Assembly (NCBI RefSeq): GCF_009909185.1
Contig: NZ_JAAAMV010000001.1
Span: 682,001-746,000 of the forward strand
Reading direction: 5' to 3'
From: Paenibacillus glycinis
GTDB taxonomy: Bacteria; Bacillota; Bacilli; Paenibacillales; Paenibacillaceae
Length of the DNA: 64,000 bases
Shown here piece by piece: positions 18,201 through 30,666 of the stretch (within the stretch, counting starts at the first letter, position 1; every line of letters starts with the position of its first letter). The position numbers and the translations under genes are program-made. The notes below the pieces were generated by a model that saw only the letters and a list, made by a program, of their open reading frames with translations, did no database searches and was not told where the DNA came from.

Positions 18201-20717
18201 ACGAAGTCCGGCAATGTCACCGTCGCATACCCGGGCGAGATGGTCATTTACACCGTCGTGGTTACGAATATCGGCAATTCGACGCTGCGAAATGGCATCG
18301 TAACGGATGATAATCCGCCGCTCGACGCGCTGATTCCTTCGTTGGCGCAGGGGGGGAGCGTCACGTTCATCCTTCCGTTCACGGTGCCGGCCGACGCCGT
18401 TCCCGGCTCGATCCTCGTCAATAGGGCATCGGCCGGTTCCTTGGAGACCCCAACGTTCGACGCAAGCGCCGAGGTGCTGGTAACGCCGCTTCCAACCGAT
18501 TCGGCGAGCATTCAAAAGCTGGTAGAGCCGCAAGTCGCTTCGCCCGGCGAAACCGTGGAATATACGATCATCGTCACGAACAATACCGTCATAACGCTGT
18601 ACAATATTCACGTAACCGATCCGATCATCGGAGTCGATCAAACGATCGCGTCGCTGGACGCCGGCGAAAGCATCTCGCTGCTCATCCCCTTCGTGATTCC
18701 GGCCGGCACGCCGGCCGGCTCGGCGTTCACCAACGTCGCGACCGCGACGGTCGCCGGCTTCAGCATCAGTTCCTCCGCGACAGTGGACATTTTGTTCGCG
18801 CCGAGCCTGGCCCTCTCGAAGACGGCGGATGTCTCGTCCGCCCTTCCCGGCGAATCGGTGGACTACACCCTGACCATCACGAACACGGGCAACGCGACGC
18901 TGACGAACATTGCCGTTAACGATCCGCAGCTCGGATTCGCGACCGTCTTCCCGTCACTCGCGCCAGGAGCAAGCCAAAGCTTCGTCGTGCCGTTCATCGT
19001 GCCCGCCTTGCCGGTCGGCACCATCATCGCGAACACGGCCACGGCCGCATCCGACCAGACGCCGGTTCCGGTCGAGGCCACCGCATTCATCAGCGTAGGC
19101 GCAGCCGCCACGATCGCGATCGCCAAAACAGCCGACCCGGTCCAAGGCGCGCCAGGCGCGGTCATCGCGTTCACGATCGTCGTGACCAATACGTCCGCGG
19201 TCACGTTAACGAACGTCATCGTTTCGGATCCGCTGTTCGGGTGGTTCGAGATCGTGCCGACGCTTCTGCCGGGAACATCGAAAACGGTCGTGGTCAATTA
19301 TACGATTCCGCCGCTTTCGCCGGCGGGCTCGACGATCATCAATACGGCGACCGTGTTTTCCGACCAGACGCTTCCCGTCTCCGCGGAAGCGAGCGTGCTC
19401 GTGACGGCGGCTCCCGCGTTGACGCTCAGAAAGTTGCAGGATAACGTCACCGTCAGCCCCGGCGACATGCTGATCTACACGCTCGAATTGACGAACACCG
19501 GCAATACGCCGCTGACCGGCATCGTGCTTGTCGATCCGCTCGTCAATCTGAACGAGACGATCTCTGTCATTCGGCCGCAGTCGACGCTGGAGATCACCGC
19601 CGTGTATCGCGTCCCTGCCGACGCGATCGCCGGATCGCGGATCATCAATATCGCGACCGCGACTTCGGACCAAACGCCGCCGCAGCAAGCGATCACGTTC
19701 ATCGAAATCGTGGCCGGCTACTCCATCCTGGTGACCAAAACCGCATTGTCGCCTTCCGTGCAGCCGGGCACGTCCATCACGTTCGTGACGGACATTACGA
19801 ACACATCCAACGACACGCTGACGAACCTGTTCATCGAGGACCCGCTCGTCCGTTTGAGCGAGAACGTCACTTCGCTCCCGTCGGGCATGACGATCCGACT
19901 GACGTCCGTCGTGCCGGTCGCCGCCGACGCGACGGTCAATTCGCTGATCACGAACGAAGTATTCGTCTCCTCCACCGAGACGGTCGTGACGTCCGCGCAA
20001 AGCTCGGTCACGGTGCTGCCCGGACCGCGGCTCGGCTTAACGAAGGACTTCCCTTCGCTCGGCCTGCCGGGACAGCGCGTTCCCGTGACGCTGACCGTGG
20101 CGAATATCGGAAACATCCCGCTGCATCGCGTGCGGTTGACCGATCCGCTCACGTCGATCAGCGTCGTGACGGCCGAATTGCTGCCGGAAGCGGCCTTTAC
20201 CTTATTCGAGTTCTATTTCATTCCGGAGGACGCCGTCCCGGGATCCGTGATCGTCAATCGCGCGGAAGCCGTCTCGAACGAGACCGAACCCCAGTTTGCG
20301 TCCAGAGAGCTGCTCGTCGTCGGTCTCCTCGTCGAGAAGAGCGCTTCGAGTACCACCGCGGAAGTCAAAGGCTTCGTGGAGTTCAACGTGAGGTTATCCA
20401 ATCCGACGCGGCTGACGGCCCACGACGTCAGCTTGAGGGATCCGCTGCCCGCGGGCGTATCGCTCGTGGCCGGAAGCGTGACGGTGAACGGACAGCCGGT
20501 CGCAAACCCGAACTTCGAAAACGGGCTTCGGCTGGGCGCGCTCAAGCCCGGGGCGAGCGTCGACGTCGCGTTCAAGGTCCGGATCGACAAGGAACAGCCC
20601 GACGATACGCTCGTCAACCAAGCCTTCGCGAGCTTCGAATTCCGAACCGACTTCGAGCTGCGGGGAACGTCCGCCTCCAATCGGGTCGCCTTGGAGGTCT
20701 TCGAATCCGAGGAGTAA
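15207..20717 (+). CDS. Giant choice-of-anchor-A / DUF11-repeat protein (probable surface or spore-surface protein)
   Basis: 1836 residues. Residues 1 to about 275 resemble the choice-of-anchor A domain (beta-helix-like, with GGNATYRSYG and DLIVGGNMDIIGG). Fifteen DUF11-type beta-sandwich repeats of about 100 residues follow, each with a pattern like KTADVxxAxPGDxVxYTxTVTN, a DP-LG block, FTVP-AGT and SDQTP. The last repeat differs and the protein ends in VALEVFESEE. I see no signal peptide, no lipobox, no LPxTG motif, no S-layer homology domain and no C-terminal membrane helix, so how it would reach a surface is unclear. ATG at 15207 follows GGGAGGTG. Lys-Thr-Ala repeats and a near absence of Cys fit an extended fibrous protein. 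Confidence 0.85.
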   Translation: MACANLGVANDFNVFVLGNHTQSFVDAGGRVAVGGNATYRSYGIGSALNVSTTRADLIVGGNMDIIGGTNFSGNSVISPGGTIVNYTMTNNNGVLPQPQRGTPIDFAAAGQYLTCASASWGALAPTGTVNVAFGGITLTGSSPTLNIFSINGNNVAGSGVSLASANSLNIVTPPGSTVLVNISGTGVGFGNYTIFINGGQPTPSNGSVILWNFFQATSAFNLNLSIKGSVLAPLAVWSAVGFGNIDGTMVAQSFVNTTGTLEAHTIPFIGCLPEVACTPSLTIRKTVNGGTSFSGTVGTPLTYVIQVSNTGGGILTNVQISDPLLGFNQTVPSLSSGQQVDFTINSEVQPGDPGTSYLNTAFAQSDQTPQQSSSVTITIEGFFDVSLIKTADRMSAAPGDTINYTFTVVNPGQASLQNVTLTDATLGLNLFFPTFVSGTIATFPYTVPGNAVIGSTLVNTAILDASNLPAPVSAQASVFITETPSVSLSKSADRATALPGDTIEYTVTVSNDSVITPVFNLRLTDPLLGLDQLIVQLNPQASSVFTGMYTVPQGTAAGTVITNTAVLQSSLGTQTATVQVTVSPVASITITKTPRRPAVAPGDTVIYDIVVTNTGNVPLTHVVVSDPALSFSTTIDFLGIGAQSASEAFFTVPLGTPAGTKFFNTAFVITDQTPPAEASSEIIVAPVFSVSIQKIASPTIAAPGATVIYTVTVTNTSNAPITNVVVSDPTIGLQQSIGSLPANAVVAFEIPFTVPLGSAAGSVIANIVSVFSDQTPVRTASAQVTVAAVPSLTLTKSVTPAIANPGDSVTYTLTIANAGNVVLTDVVLVDGDLGIQEFVPSLGIGAVTEFNVPFTVPAVPPGTILTNTAAAASDQTPAPVFASAALTVVGSPSITLTKTADVPGAVPGQTVVFSVGLTNSSAIALTNVVLVDEFLGIVDSFPTLLPGETKTFTLEFIVPADTPAGTVFTNVVTASSDQTPPVSAEAQVIVLAIPGIAITKSGNVTVAYPGEMVIYTVVVTNIGNSTLRNGIVTDDNPPLDALIPSLAQGGSVTFILPFTVPADAVPGSILVNRASAGSLETPTFDASAEVLVTPLPTDSASIQKLVEPQVASPGETVEYTIIVTNNTVITLYNIHVTDPIIGVDQTIASLDAGESISLLIPFVIPAGTPAGSAFTNVATATVAGFSISSSATVDILFAPSLALSKTADVSSALPGESVDYTLTITNTGNATLTNIAVNDPQLGFATVFPSLAPGASQSFVVPFIVPALPVGTIIANTATAASDQTPVPVEATAFISVGAAATIAIAKTADPVQGAPGAVIAFTIVVTNTSAVTLTNVIVSDPLFGWFEIVPTLLPGTSKTVVVNYTIPPLSPAGSTIINTATVFSDQTLPVSAEASVLVTAAPALTLRKLQDNVTVSPGDMLIYTLELTNTGNTPLTGIVLVDPLVNLNETISVIRPQSTLEITAVYRVPADAIAGSRIINIATATSDQTPPQQAITFIEIVAGYSILVTKTALSPSVQPGTSITFVTDITNTSNDTLTNLFIEDPLVRLSENVTSLPSGMTIRLTSVVPVAADATVNSLITNEVFVSSTETVVTSAQSSVTVLPGPRLGLTKDFPSLGLPGQRVPVTLTVANIGNIPLHRVRLTDPLTSISVVTAELLPEAAFTLFEFYFIPEDAVPGSVIVNRAEAVSNETEPQFASRELLVVGLLVEKSASSTTAEVKGFVEFNVRLSNPTRLTAHDVSLRDPLPAGVSLVAGSVTVNGQPVANPNFENGLRLGALKPGASVDVAFKVRIDKEQPDDTLVNQAFASFEFRTDFELRGTSASNRVALEVFESEE
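16038..20717 (+). repeat. Fifteen tandem DUF11-type coding repeats (about 305 bases each)
   Basis: Repeats begin about every 101 codons. The first fourteen are regular and the fifteenth is about 130 residues. They are diverged at both protein and DNA level, so they are old duplications and not recent slippage copies. The most conserved points are PGD/PGE after the first strand, TN-G/S, the DP-LG motif, P-AGT/PAGS, and SDQTP near the end, which is present in many units. Confidence 0.85.
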
Positions 20718-21082
20718 ACACGATGCGCATGGGAAGGGTTATGATCTAATCGGCTGCGGTTGCGAATGAATGGTCCGCAGGCGAGCGTCAGCGGCAAGCC
20801 GCGTAAGCCTCGTTCTCGTGCTGATCGGTTGCTGAATACTCCAAAACCCTGGAATGCCGCGTCCGCTGCGGCATCCCGGGGTTTTTTCAGGCTTGCAGGA
20901 AACTTCATTGGGTCGTACGGCGGTACGGATTGCGGCAGCTGGCGAACGGCAGTGTCATCCCCTCGTTCCCGCATCGATTTCGATTCATGTCGCTCCAACC
21001 GCATTCTATCTGGTTCCGGCGCTTCATGACCGACTCGCAAGCCTAATATGCTCGACCTCCATGTTCCGGCGCGCAGCGTCCG
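20718..21082. other. Intergenic region between convergent DUF11 and comEC genes
   Basis: Only the terminator at 20843-20887 is recognisable. The rest holds no convincing open frame, RNA or repeat. Confidence 0.6.
20843..20887 (+). terminator. Terminator after the DUF11 gene
   Basis: An 18-bp stem, AAAACCCTGGAATGCCGC paired with GCGGCATCCCGGGGTTTT (one wobble, one mismatch, loop of 6), followed by TTTTTT. Confidence 0.85.
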
Positions 21083-23911
21083 TCATTTCTGCGCAGGATA
21101 GATCGTGCGCTCGCTTAAACGATGATCGGGCCCGACCTTGAACTGCACTTCCCCGTTCAGGTCCGTTCTCGCCATCGGGATTCCCGCCTGCTGCAGCCGC
21201 GCCACGACGGTCGGGTGCGGGTGTCCGTAGGTATTGTTCCGCCCGACGGAAATAACCGCCTCGGCGGGCTTCCAGTAAGCTAGCCATTCATCCGATGTCG
21301 AGGTCTTGCTGCCGTGATGCGATATTTTCATGACATCGATGGCCGGCGAAGACGATGGCGGCGGAGAGTCGGCGGCAGCTTTGCCGGTCGCGCCGCTCAT
21401 TTGGCCGAGCAGGCTGCGTTCCTCCGCGACATCGGCGTCGCCGGTGAACAGGAATTGCCGCCCGTACAGGTCGAGGAGCAGCGGGACGCTCTCCCCGTTC
21501 TGCTCGTCGGCCTCGGGGACCGTTCCCGCGTCCCCCTCGTGAATCAGCGCCGGCGGCGTGCCGACGATGGTAAGCGCGGCATGCCGATCGACGGTCCAGC
21601 TCCGCCCGCCCTCCGCGCGATATAACGGAATGCCGGCGTCGACCGCTTCCCTCAATAAGCTCACGGCATCCGCCGAATCCTTGACCGACCCGTTCCACAG
21701 CACCGCGCGAACGGGAACGTTCTCCATCACGGCGATCAGTCCCTTGATATGGTCGCTGTCCAGATGCGAGAGCACGAGCAGGTCGAGGCGATGCACGCCG
21801 CGCTGCTGCAGCAGCGGCACGACGACCTTGCGTCCGACCTCATAGGGATCCTTGCGCTGCCGCCAAGCTTCCCGGCTCCCGAATACGACGGCGCCGCCTC
21901 CGTCGATCAGAATATGCTTGCCCTCGGGCGTGCGGATAAAGATCGAATCGCCTTGGCCGACATCGAGAAAATCGATATAGCCGTTCCGGTCGAACGCGTC
22001 GGGGAAATAAGCGCCGACCAGCAGCGCCGCCAAGGACAACGCCGCCAATCCGGCAAGCAGTCGGTTCTTCCTTCTGGCGCCGGACGAGGCTGACGGAAGC
22101 TCGATGAACGGAGCCGACCATTCGCCGTCTCCATTGCCGCCGCCGAAGCCGGGCACGAGCGAGGAAGCCGGATGAACGGCGCTGCCGTGTCCGCCGTCCC
22201 CGTGCGGCGGGAGAGATCGGCGCAACGGCTGTGTCTCGTCGTCCTCCGACGCGGAATCTCCAATCGACGCGTGACCGCTTAAAGGCGCGTCCGGCCGAGG
22301 CGCCCCCGCGTCCATGCTCACTGCTTCCTCCGCATCGCGTCTTGCGGCCTGAAGGCGGTTCAGCGCGTTGAACAACGCCGCCAGAACCGCATAGAATGCG
22401 GCCACCCACCAGAGCGGCGGCGTCGCCCAGATCAGCCGGAAGCGATTCAAGCTGCTCAGCTTCAGGACGAAGCCGAAGGTCAGCTCGTTGCCGATGCCGG
22501 CCACCTGGGCGGCAAGCGCGCCCGCGGGATGCCATAGCCATTCCAGCAGGAGCGAAGCTCCTCCGAGCGGCATGACGACGAAGCTGATGAACGGCACGAG
22601 CACCAGGTTCGCCGCGATCGACAGCACATGCATTTGATTGAAATAATAGACCGTCAGCGGCAGCGAGACGGCTTGGGCGACTACCGTGACCGAGAGCAGA
22701 TCGAACAGCGCGGTCGTCCACCATTTCCTGCCGCGGGGAAGCAGGCCGCGGATCGGCTGCGAGCCGAGCATAAGGCCCGCCGTCACGAGAAACGAGAGCT
22801 GAAAGCCCACGTTTCCCAGCATGTACGGATCCCATATCAGCATGAGCAGCGCGGCGGCCGCCAGCAGATGCAGCCCGTCCTTCAGCTTGTGCAGGCGCGC
22901 AGCCGCCAGGCCGAGCATCGCCATGATGCCGGAGCGCACCACCGACGGCGAAGCCCCGGCAAGAAAGACGTAGAACGGTACCGCCGCGATCACGATGAGC
23001 AGCATGCGTTCCCGCGTCATGCGCAGGAGCCGCAGCAGGCCTCCGAGCACGTAGAGGAATACGGCGACGTGCAGGCCGGATATGGCCAGAATATGCGTCA
23101 AACCCAGCTGCGAAAACTGTCGGAACACGTCCGGATCGAGATCGTCGCTTATGCCGAGGACGAGGCCTTTCATGTAACCGGCTTGGATGCCGGGATACAG
23201 CGCGTCCATCCGCTTGCCGAGTTCGGCGCGCAGGTCGTCCATCGGGCGCAGCAGCGCAGCCGTGCTCCAGCGCGGGCCGGCGCTCGTCTGCACGGCGGAA
23301 GCGCCGTCGGCGCCAAGCAGCCAGTGAATCCGCTGGCCGTGCAGGTACGCGCGGTAATCGAAGCCGCCGAAATTCGTCCGCGCCGACGGGATCGACAGCG
23401 CTCCGGCAACGGCTACCTTTTGCCCGCGATGCCATGAGGCCGCGTTCGTCAGCTCTTGTTCCTTCGCGAGCTTGACCTGCACGAGCATCCGTTCGCCGTC
23501 CAGCTTCACGTCCGCGGCAGTTCCGGCATCCGGCAGCTTCAGACTGCTGCCCGCCACGCGAAATTGCACCCGGTCGCCGTCAATCTCCGGAGGCGACACG
23601 ATAATCCCGGTCAGCGCCGCCGTATACTCGGCGGCATCCGCCGGCGAAGCCGCGAGCGCGGCCGCGTATAGCGCAGGCAGCGCGGTGATATTGCGGGCAT
23701 CGGACCAGGCCCGATGCCCGGCCGCCAACCCGAACGCCGCCAAGCAAGCGGCGGCAAGCGGCCATGAGCTGCGGCGCAGCAGAGCCAGCCCCGCCAGCGC
23801 GACAAGCAGCGCGGCGCCGGCGAGCGCCATGCCGCGCGCAGGCATGGATGCAGCGGCGGAACTCCCCAGCACCCAGCAAACCGTGAACCAAACGAGTGGC
23901 CTTGCATTCAT
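21083..23911 (-). CDS. comEC: ComEC, DNA-import channel of the competence system
   Basis: 942 residues: N-terminal membrane segments, an OB-like extracellular region (DUF4131), the Competence-domain helices with YMKGLVLGISDDLDPDVF and LTHILAISGLHVAVF (about 235-510), and a C-terminal metallo-beta-lactamase domain with DVGQGDSIFIRTPEGK, LSHLDSDHIKG and a block ending MKISHHGSKTS. The family forms the membrane channel for single-stranded DNA, and the lactamase domain probably degrades the other strand. A polar stretch of about 80 residues (about 540-625, rich in D, G, S and P) separates membrane and lactamase domains and makes the protein longer than the 776-residue B. subtilis one. GGAGG lies 10 bases before the start. 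Confidence 0.95.
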   Translation of the reverse strand: MNARPLVWFTVCWVLGSSAAASMPARGMALAGAALLVALAGLALLRRSSWPLAAACLAAFGLAAGHRAWSDARNITALPALYAAALAASPADAAEYTAALTGIIVSPPEIDGDRVQFRVAGSSLKLPDAGTAADVKLDGERMLVQVKLAKEQELTNAASWHRGQKVAVAGALSIPSARTNFGGFDYRAYLHGQRIHWLLGADGASAVQTSAGPRWSTAALLRPMDDLRAELGKRMDALYPGIQAGYMKGLVLGISDDLDPDVFRQFSQLGLTHILAISGLHVAVFLYVLGGLLRLLRMTRERMLLIVIAAVPFYVFLAGASPSVVRSGIMAMLGLAAARLHKLKDGLHLLAAAALLMLIWDPYMLGNVGFQLSFLVTAGLMLGSQPIRGLLPRGRKWWTTALFDLLSVTVVAQAVSLPLTVYYFNQMHVLSIAANLVLVPFISFVVMPLGGASLLLEWLWHPAGALAAQVAGIGNELTFGFVLKLSSLNRFRLIWATPPLWWVAAFYAVLAALFNALNRLQAARRDAEEAVSMDAGAPRPDAPLSGHASIGDSASEDDETQPLRRSLPPHGDGGHGSAVHPASSLVPGFGGGNGDGEWSAPFIELPSASSGARRKNRLLAGLAALSLAALLVGAYFPDAFDRNGYIDFLDVGQGDSIFIRTPEGKHILIDGGGAVVFGSREAWRQRKDPYEVGRKVVVPLLQQRGVHRLDLLVLSHLDSDHIKGLIAVMENVPVRAVLWNGSVKDSADAVSLLREAVDAGIPLYRAEGGRSWTVDRHAALTIVGTPPALIHEGDAGTVPEADEQNGESVPLLLDLYGRQFLFTGDADVAEERSLLGQMSGATGKAAADSPPPSSSPAIDVMKISHHGSKTSTSDEWLAYWKPAEAVISVGRNNTYGHPHPTVVARLQQAGIPMARTDLNGEVQFKVGPDHRLSERTIYPAQK

Positions 23912-24017
23912 CGTGCGGCCGCCTCCTTTCGTCGATCGCCGTCAGCCACGCGGCGACGGCGCCAATCTTGTTGCGGCGAATCTGCCTATCTTCATCCGAT
24001 ATCGCAAGCCGCCAAAC

Positions 24018-24098
24018 GAAAAAACCTCCGGCGCGCCGCGAGAAGCCCTGCCCGGCCGAATAAGGCCAAGCATTGCTTCCCGGGGGCAGCCGGAGGTT
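24018..24098 (-). terminator. Terminator between comEB and comEC
   Basis: On the minus strand, a perfect 10-bp stem AACCTCCGGC / GCCGGAGGTT with a long structured loop is followed by TTTT. It isolates comEC from the upstream genes. Confidence 0.7.
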
Positions 24099-24122
24099 CT
24101 TCCTCCTGGATGCATGATTTCA

Positions 24123-24653
24123 TTAAGAGACGACGGTCATGCCCGCTTGAGCCGGCGGCTCGTAGGCGGACAAATGGCGAAACACGATCCCTTTCACGCG
24201 CATCAGCGCGATCACTTTATCGCTGTCTTTCGAGTAAGCGCGATGATACGCGATTTCCTTCACGCCGCTGTTGGCGAGCATGTTCGCGCACGTCCAGCAA
24301 GGCTGGTCCGTCACGTATACCGTGGAGCCTTCGCGGTCGATCCGGTCCGTGAACAGCAGCAGATTCTGCTCCGCGTGAATGGTCCGGATGCAGCGCTGCT
24401 TCTTGATCATCCGTTCCTCGCCGTCCTCGACCTGCAATTCGTACTCCTCCACGATCATGCAGCCGTCCTCGGAGCAATCCGCCACGCCCATCGGCGCGCC
24501 GTTATAGGCGGTGCCGAGCAGCTTCTTGCCCTGCACGAGCACCGTACCCACGTGTCGCCTCGGACAGCGCGAGCGGGTCGAAACCATATACGCGATGTCC
24601 ATGAAGTAGGTATCCCAATCTTTTCTCGCGTTGTCTTGTACGTCCTGTGCCAT
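24123..24653 (-). CDS. comEB: ComEB / dCMP deaminase
   Basis: A 176-residue zinc-dependent cytidine/deoxycytidylate deaminase. The zinc site is HAEQN (His and catalytic Glu) with PCWTC (two Cys). TRSRCPRRHVGTVLV and AYNGAPMG are typical of dCMP deaminases. The family makes dUMP from dCMP for thymidylate synthesis; in Bacillus the gene lies in the comE operon although it is not needed for DNA uptake. Here it follows metY by 34 bases and is cut off from comEC by a terminator. Confidence 0.93.
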   Translation of the reverse strand: MAQDVQDNARKDWDTYFMDIAYMVSTRSRCPRRHVGTVLVQGKKLLGTAYNGAPMGVADCSEDGCMIVEEYELQVEDGEERMIKKQRCIRTIHAEQNLLLFTDRIDREGSTVYVTDQPCWTCANMLANSGVKEIAYHRAYSKDSDKVIALMRVKGIVFRHLSAYEPPAQAGMTVVS

Positions 24654-24687
24654 GTCTAACGAGACTTCCTTCCTCCCGCGCTTGCGG

Positions 24688-26025
<1,338 letters not shown>

Positions 26026-26048
26026 CTATCTCTGCCATTGTCGCATAA

Positions 26049-26753
26049 TCATGGCCCGAGAACAATGAGAGACTTCATCGTATCTAGTAGTTTCGGACCA
26101 ATTCCCTTGACGCGCAGCAGGTCGTCGGCACTGCGGAACGGTCCGCCCCGTTCACGCTCCGCGACGATGGCTTCCGCTTTCGCCGCCCCGATGCCCGGAA
26201 GCGCGTCAAGCTCCGCGGACGTCGCGTGGTTGACGTCGATTTTCCCGTCCGCGGAGGGTGACGAAGCCGTGTCCGGATCATCTGCCGCGCTTGCACCGCT
26301 TTGCGGCGTGGAAGGAGGCTCTCCGTCCGTTTCCGCCGCTGCGCCTTTTGTCGCATCGACGGCGGTTGAAGCTTCATCCGCCGTGCCGCCGGTTGCCGCA
26401 CCGGCAGCCGGCGCATCCTGCGTTCCGACAGCTGGCTTCTGCGCCGCTCCGTCCGACTCGGTGGCTGAAGCAGCCGGCGCACCCTTCGCTCCGGCAGCCG
26501 GCTTCTGCGCGGCTGCGGCCTTCGTCGCGTCGGCTTCCTTTCCTCCCGCCTGCGCCTGCCGGTCCGCCTTTCCTTGTTCGATCGAATCCAGCGCATGATC
26601 CACCTGCGCGTTCATCGCCGTCCAATGCGGCTGGTCATCCGAACCTTTCTGCAGCAGCGCTGCCGCGAGCAACGCGATGGAGACGGCGATGCACAGGCCG
26701 GCTATCAGCTGCATCCCGCTCCAGCGCTTTCGATCCATCAATCGCTTTAACAT
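26049..26753 (-). CDS. comEA: ComEA, membrane-anchored DNA-binding competence protein
   Basis: 234 residues. There is an N-terminal membrane anchor (about residues 12-34, LIAGLCIAVSIALLAAALL), a long Ala/Gly/Thr/Asp-rich linker (about 60-170), and a C-terminal pair of helix-hairpin-helix motifs (LDALPGIGAAKAEAIV and LLRVKGIGPKLL) that bind double-stranded DNA. The start at 26753 has AAAAGGGGG upstream. The linker contains a tandem near-repeat (QKPAAGAKGAPAA / QKPAVGTQDAPAA). I do not see the SLBB domain that the B. subtilis protein has between anchor and HhH domain. Divergent from comER. Confidence 0.9.
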   Translation of the reverse strand: MLKRLMDRKRWSGMQLIAGLCIAVSIALLAAALLQKGSDDQPHWTAMNAQVDHALDSIEQGKADRQAQAGGKEADATKAAAAQKPAAGAKGAPAASATESDGAAQKPAVGTQDAPAAGAATGGTADEASTAVDATKGAAAETDGEPPSTPQSGASAADDPDTASSPSADGKIDVNHATSAELDALPGIGAAKAEAIVAERERGGPFRSADDLLRVKGIGPKLLDTMKSLIVLGP

Positions 26754-26987
26754 CGTATTTCCCCCTTTTGGTCGTCTTGCGATCATTTTCCAGAAAAATG
26801 GTCATGTTGGCCTTGCCCGCCGGCATAGTGTAGTAAGAGGCATCACCGGTACGGTCGCAGCCGCCGTACGCGAGCGTTAGTCGGAACGGGCCGACGCCTA
26901 CGGAGCGAGGCCGATCGGCTGCATGATTGAAGATTCAAAGCTGTTGAAGCCGCGCCGATGCAAAAAAGGCGCACGGGAGGGATTGCA

Positions 26988-27827
26988 ATGAATGTCGGGT
27001 TTATCGGGATTGGGAGCATGGGCAGCCTGCTTATAGATGCGTTTATCGGATCGGGAGCACTCAAACCATCGCAAATAACGGCCAGCAATCGAACGTTCGC
27101 GAAAGCCGTTCGCTTAGCCGATCGCCATCCCGGCCTGCAGGCGGTCCCGTTGAACCGCGACGCCGTGACCGATCAGGACGTAATCTTCCTCTGCGTCAAG
27201 CCGCTCGAATACAAGACGGTCCTCGACGGCATTCGCGATGCCGTGCAGCCGAATCAGCTCGTCGTCTCCATCACGAGTCCCGTCCTGCTCGATCAGCTGG
27301 AGGAAGAGCTGCCCTGCAAAATCGCCAAAGTCATTCCGAGCATCACCAATTACATGTGCAGCGGCGCCTCGCTCTGCATGTACGGCAGCCGCATGACCGA
27401 CGCCGACATCGCCAGGCTGAACGGCCTGCTCTCCTATATAAGCGAACCGCTCCAAATCGATGAATCCCATACGCGCATCGTCTCGGATCTGTCCAGCGTC
27501 GGCCCCGCCATCATGGCCTGCCTGCTGCAGCGGTTCATCGACGCGGCCGCCGAGGAAACCGGCATTCCGCGCGAGCAGGCCAGGCTGATCGCCAGCGAGA
27601 TGCTGCACGGAACGGGGCAGCTGCTGACCTCCGGCGGGATGTCGCCGGAAGAGCTGCAGACCCGGGTCGTCGTGCCGGGCGGCATCACGGCGCAGGCGCT
27701 CGCCCTGCTGAACCGCGAGCTCGACGGCGTGTTCAACCGCGTCATTCGCACGACGCACGCCAAATATCACGAAGATCTGGAGCGCGTCTCCGAAGCCTTG
27801 TACGGCAAAGAGGTGAACGGCCCTTAA
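26988..27827 (+). CDS. comER: ComER, pyrroline-5-carboxylate reductase-like protein
   Basis: 279 residues with an N-terminal Rossmann motif (VGFIGIGSMGSLL) and the P5C reductase fold, including VSITSPVLLDQLEEEL, PSITNYMCSGASL and, near the end, MLHGTGQLLTSGGMSPEEL. In Bacillus, comER lies divergent to comEA, as here, and has been linked to sporulation and biofilm control, not to competence itself. The start at 26988 has GGGAGGG 6 bases upstream; the longer frame from 26958 has none. Its stop lies inside the terminator shared with leuS. Confidence 0.9.
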   Translation: MNVGFIGIGSMGSLLIDAFIGSGALKPSQITASNRTFAKAVRLADRHPGLQAVPLNRDAVTDQDVIFLCVKPLEYKTVLDGIRDAVQPNQLVVSITSPVLLDQLEEELPCKIAKVIPSITNYMCSGASLCMYGSRMTDADIARLNGLLSYISEPLQIDESHTRIVSDLSSVGPAIMACLLQRFIDAAAEETGIPREQARLIASEMLHGTGQLLTSGGMSPEELQTRVVVPGGITAQALALLNRELDGVFNRVIRTTHAKYHEDLERVSEALYGKEVNGP

Positions 27828-27863
27828 CGCATGCTTTGCGTTAAGAGGTCGTTCACCTCTTTT
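27807..27863 (+). terminator. Bidirectional terminator between comER and leuS
   Basis: A 13-bp perfect stem AAAGAGGTGAACG / CGTTCACCTCTTT with an inner TTAACGC / GCGTTAA hairpin. The 5' arm is inside the last codons of comER. T and A runs on both sides allow use in both directions. Confidence 0.85.
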
Positions 27864-27887
27864 GGGGATGACCGTTCGCCTGCCGGC

Positions 27888-30326
<2,439 letters not shown>

Positions 30327-30375
30327 GATCCATTAGCCTCCCTGTTCGCTATCCTGCGCAAGCGCGCAGACCGCA

Positions 30376-30660
30376 ATAAAAAACCTCCCGCCCCCAGCGA
30401 TATACGCTAGGGACGAGAGGATTACGCTCCCGTGGTACCACCCTAGTTAACGGACGGTATGCTTTACCCCCGCTCACTCTATACCCTTAACGCGGGCGAA
30501 TCGGCATGATGATCGCTGATCGGAGGATCAGTCGGTTCATGCGGCTCCAAGGCGAGTTCGCTTCACGTTGGTCCGGCTCGCACCACCCGCCGGCTCTCTT
30601 GACCATACGCTTTCGAAGCTACTGCTCCTCTTCAATGCCTCATTCATGTTGAAAATGGTT
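30376..30660 (-). promoter_or_regulatory. T-box riboswitch leader of leuS
   Basis: The T-box core GGGTGGTACCACGGGAG lies at about 30428-30443. It is followed by a terminator, a stem of about 15 bp starting CCTCTCGTCCC and a T run (30376-30420). Upstream is a long Stem I region. In the sequence GAACTCGCC, the CTC at 30554-30556 is the likely specifier codon (Leu), which agrees with the downstream gene. Uncharged tRNA-Leu (GAG anticodon) would stabilise the antiterminator and allow transcription of leuS. Confidence 0.9.
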
Positions 30661-30666
30661 AGTTCG

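Noticed and set aside
15705..18641. 978-residue open frame on the - strand opposite the DUF11 gene
   Set aside because: Rich in Arg, Asp, Gly and His as expected for the complement of Thr/Val/Ala-rich repeats; no start site. Shadow.
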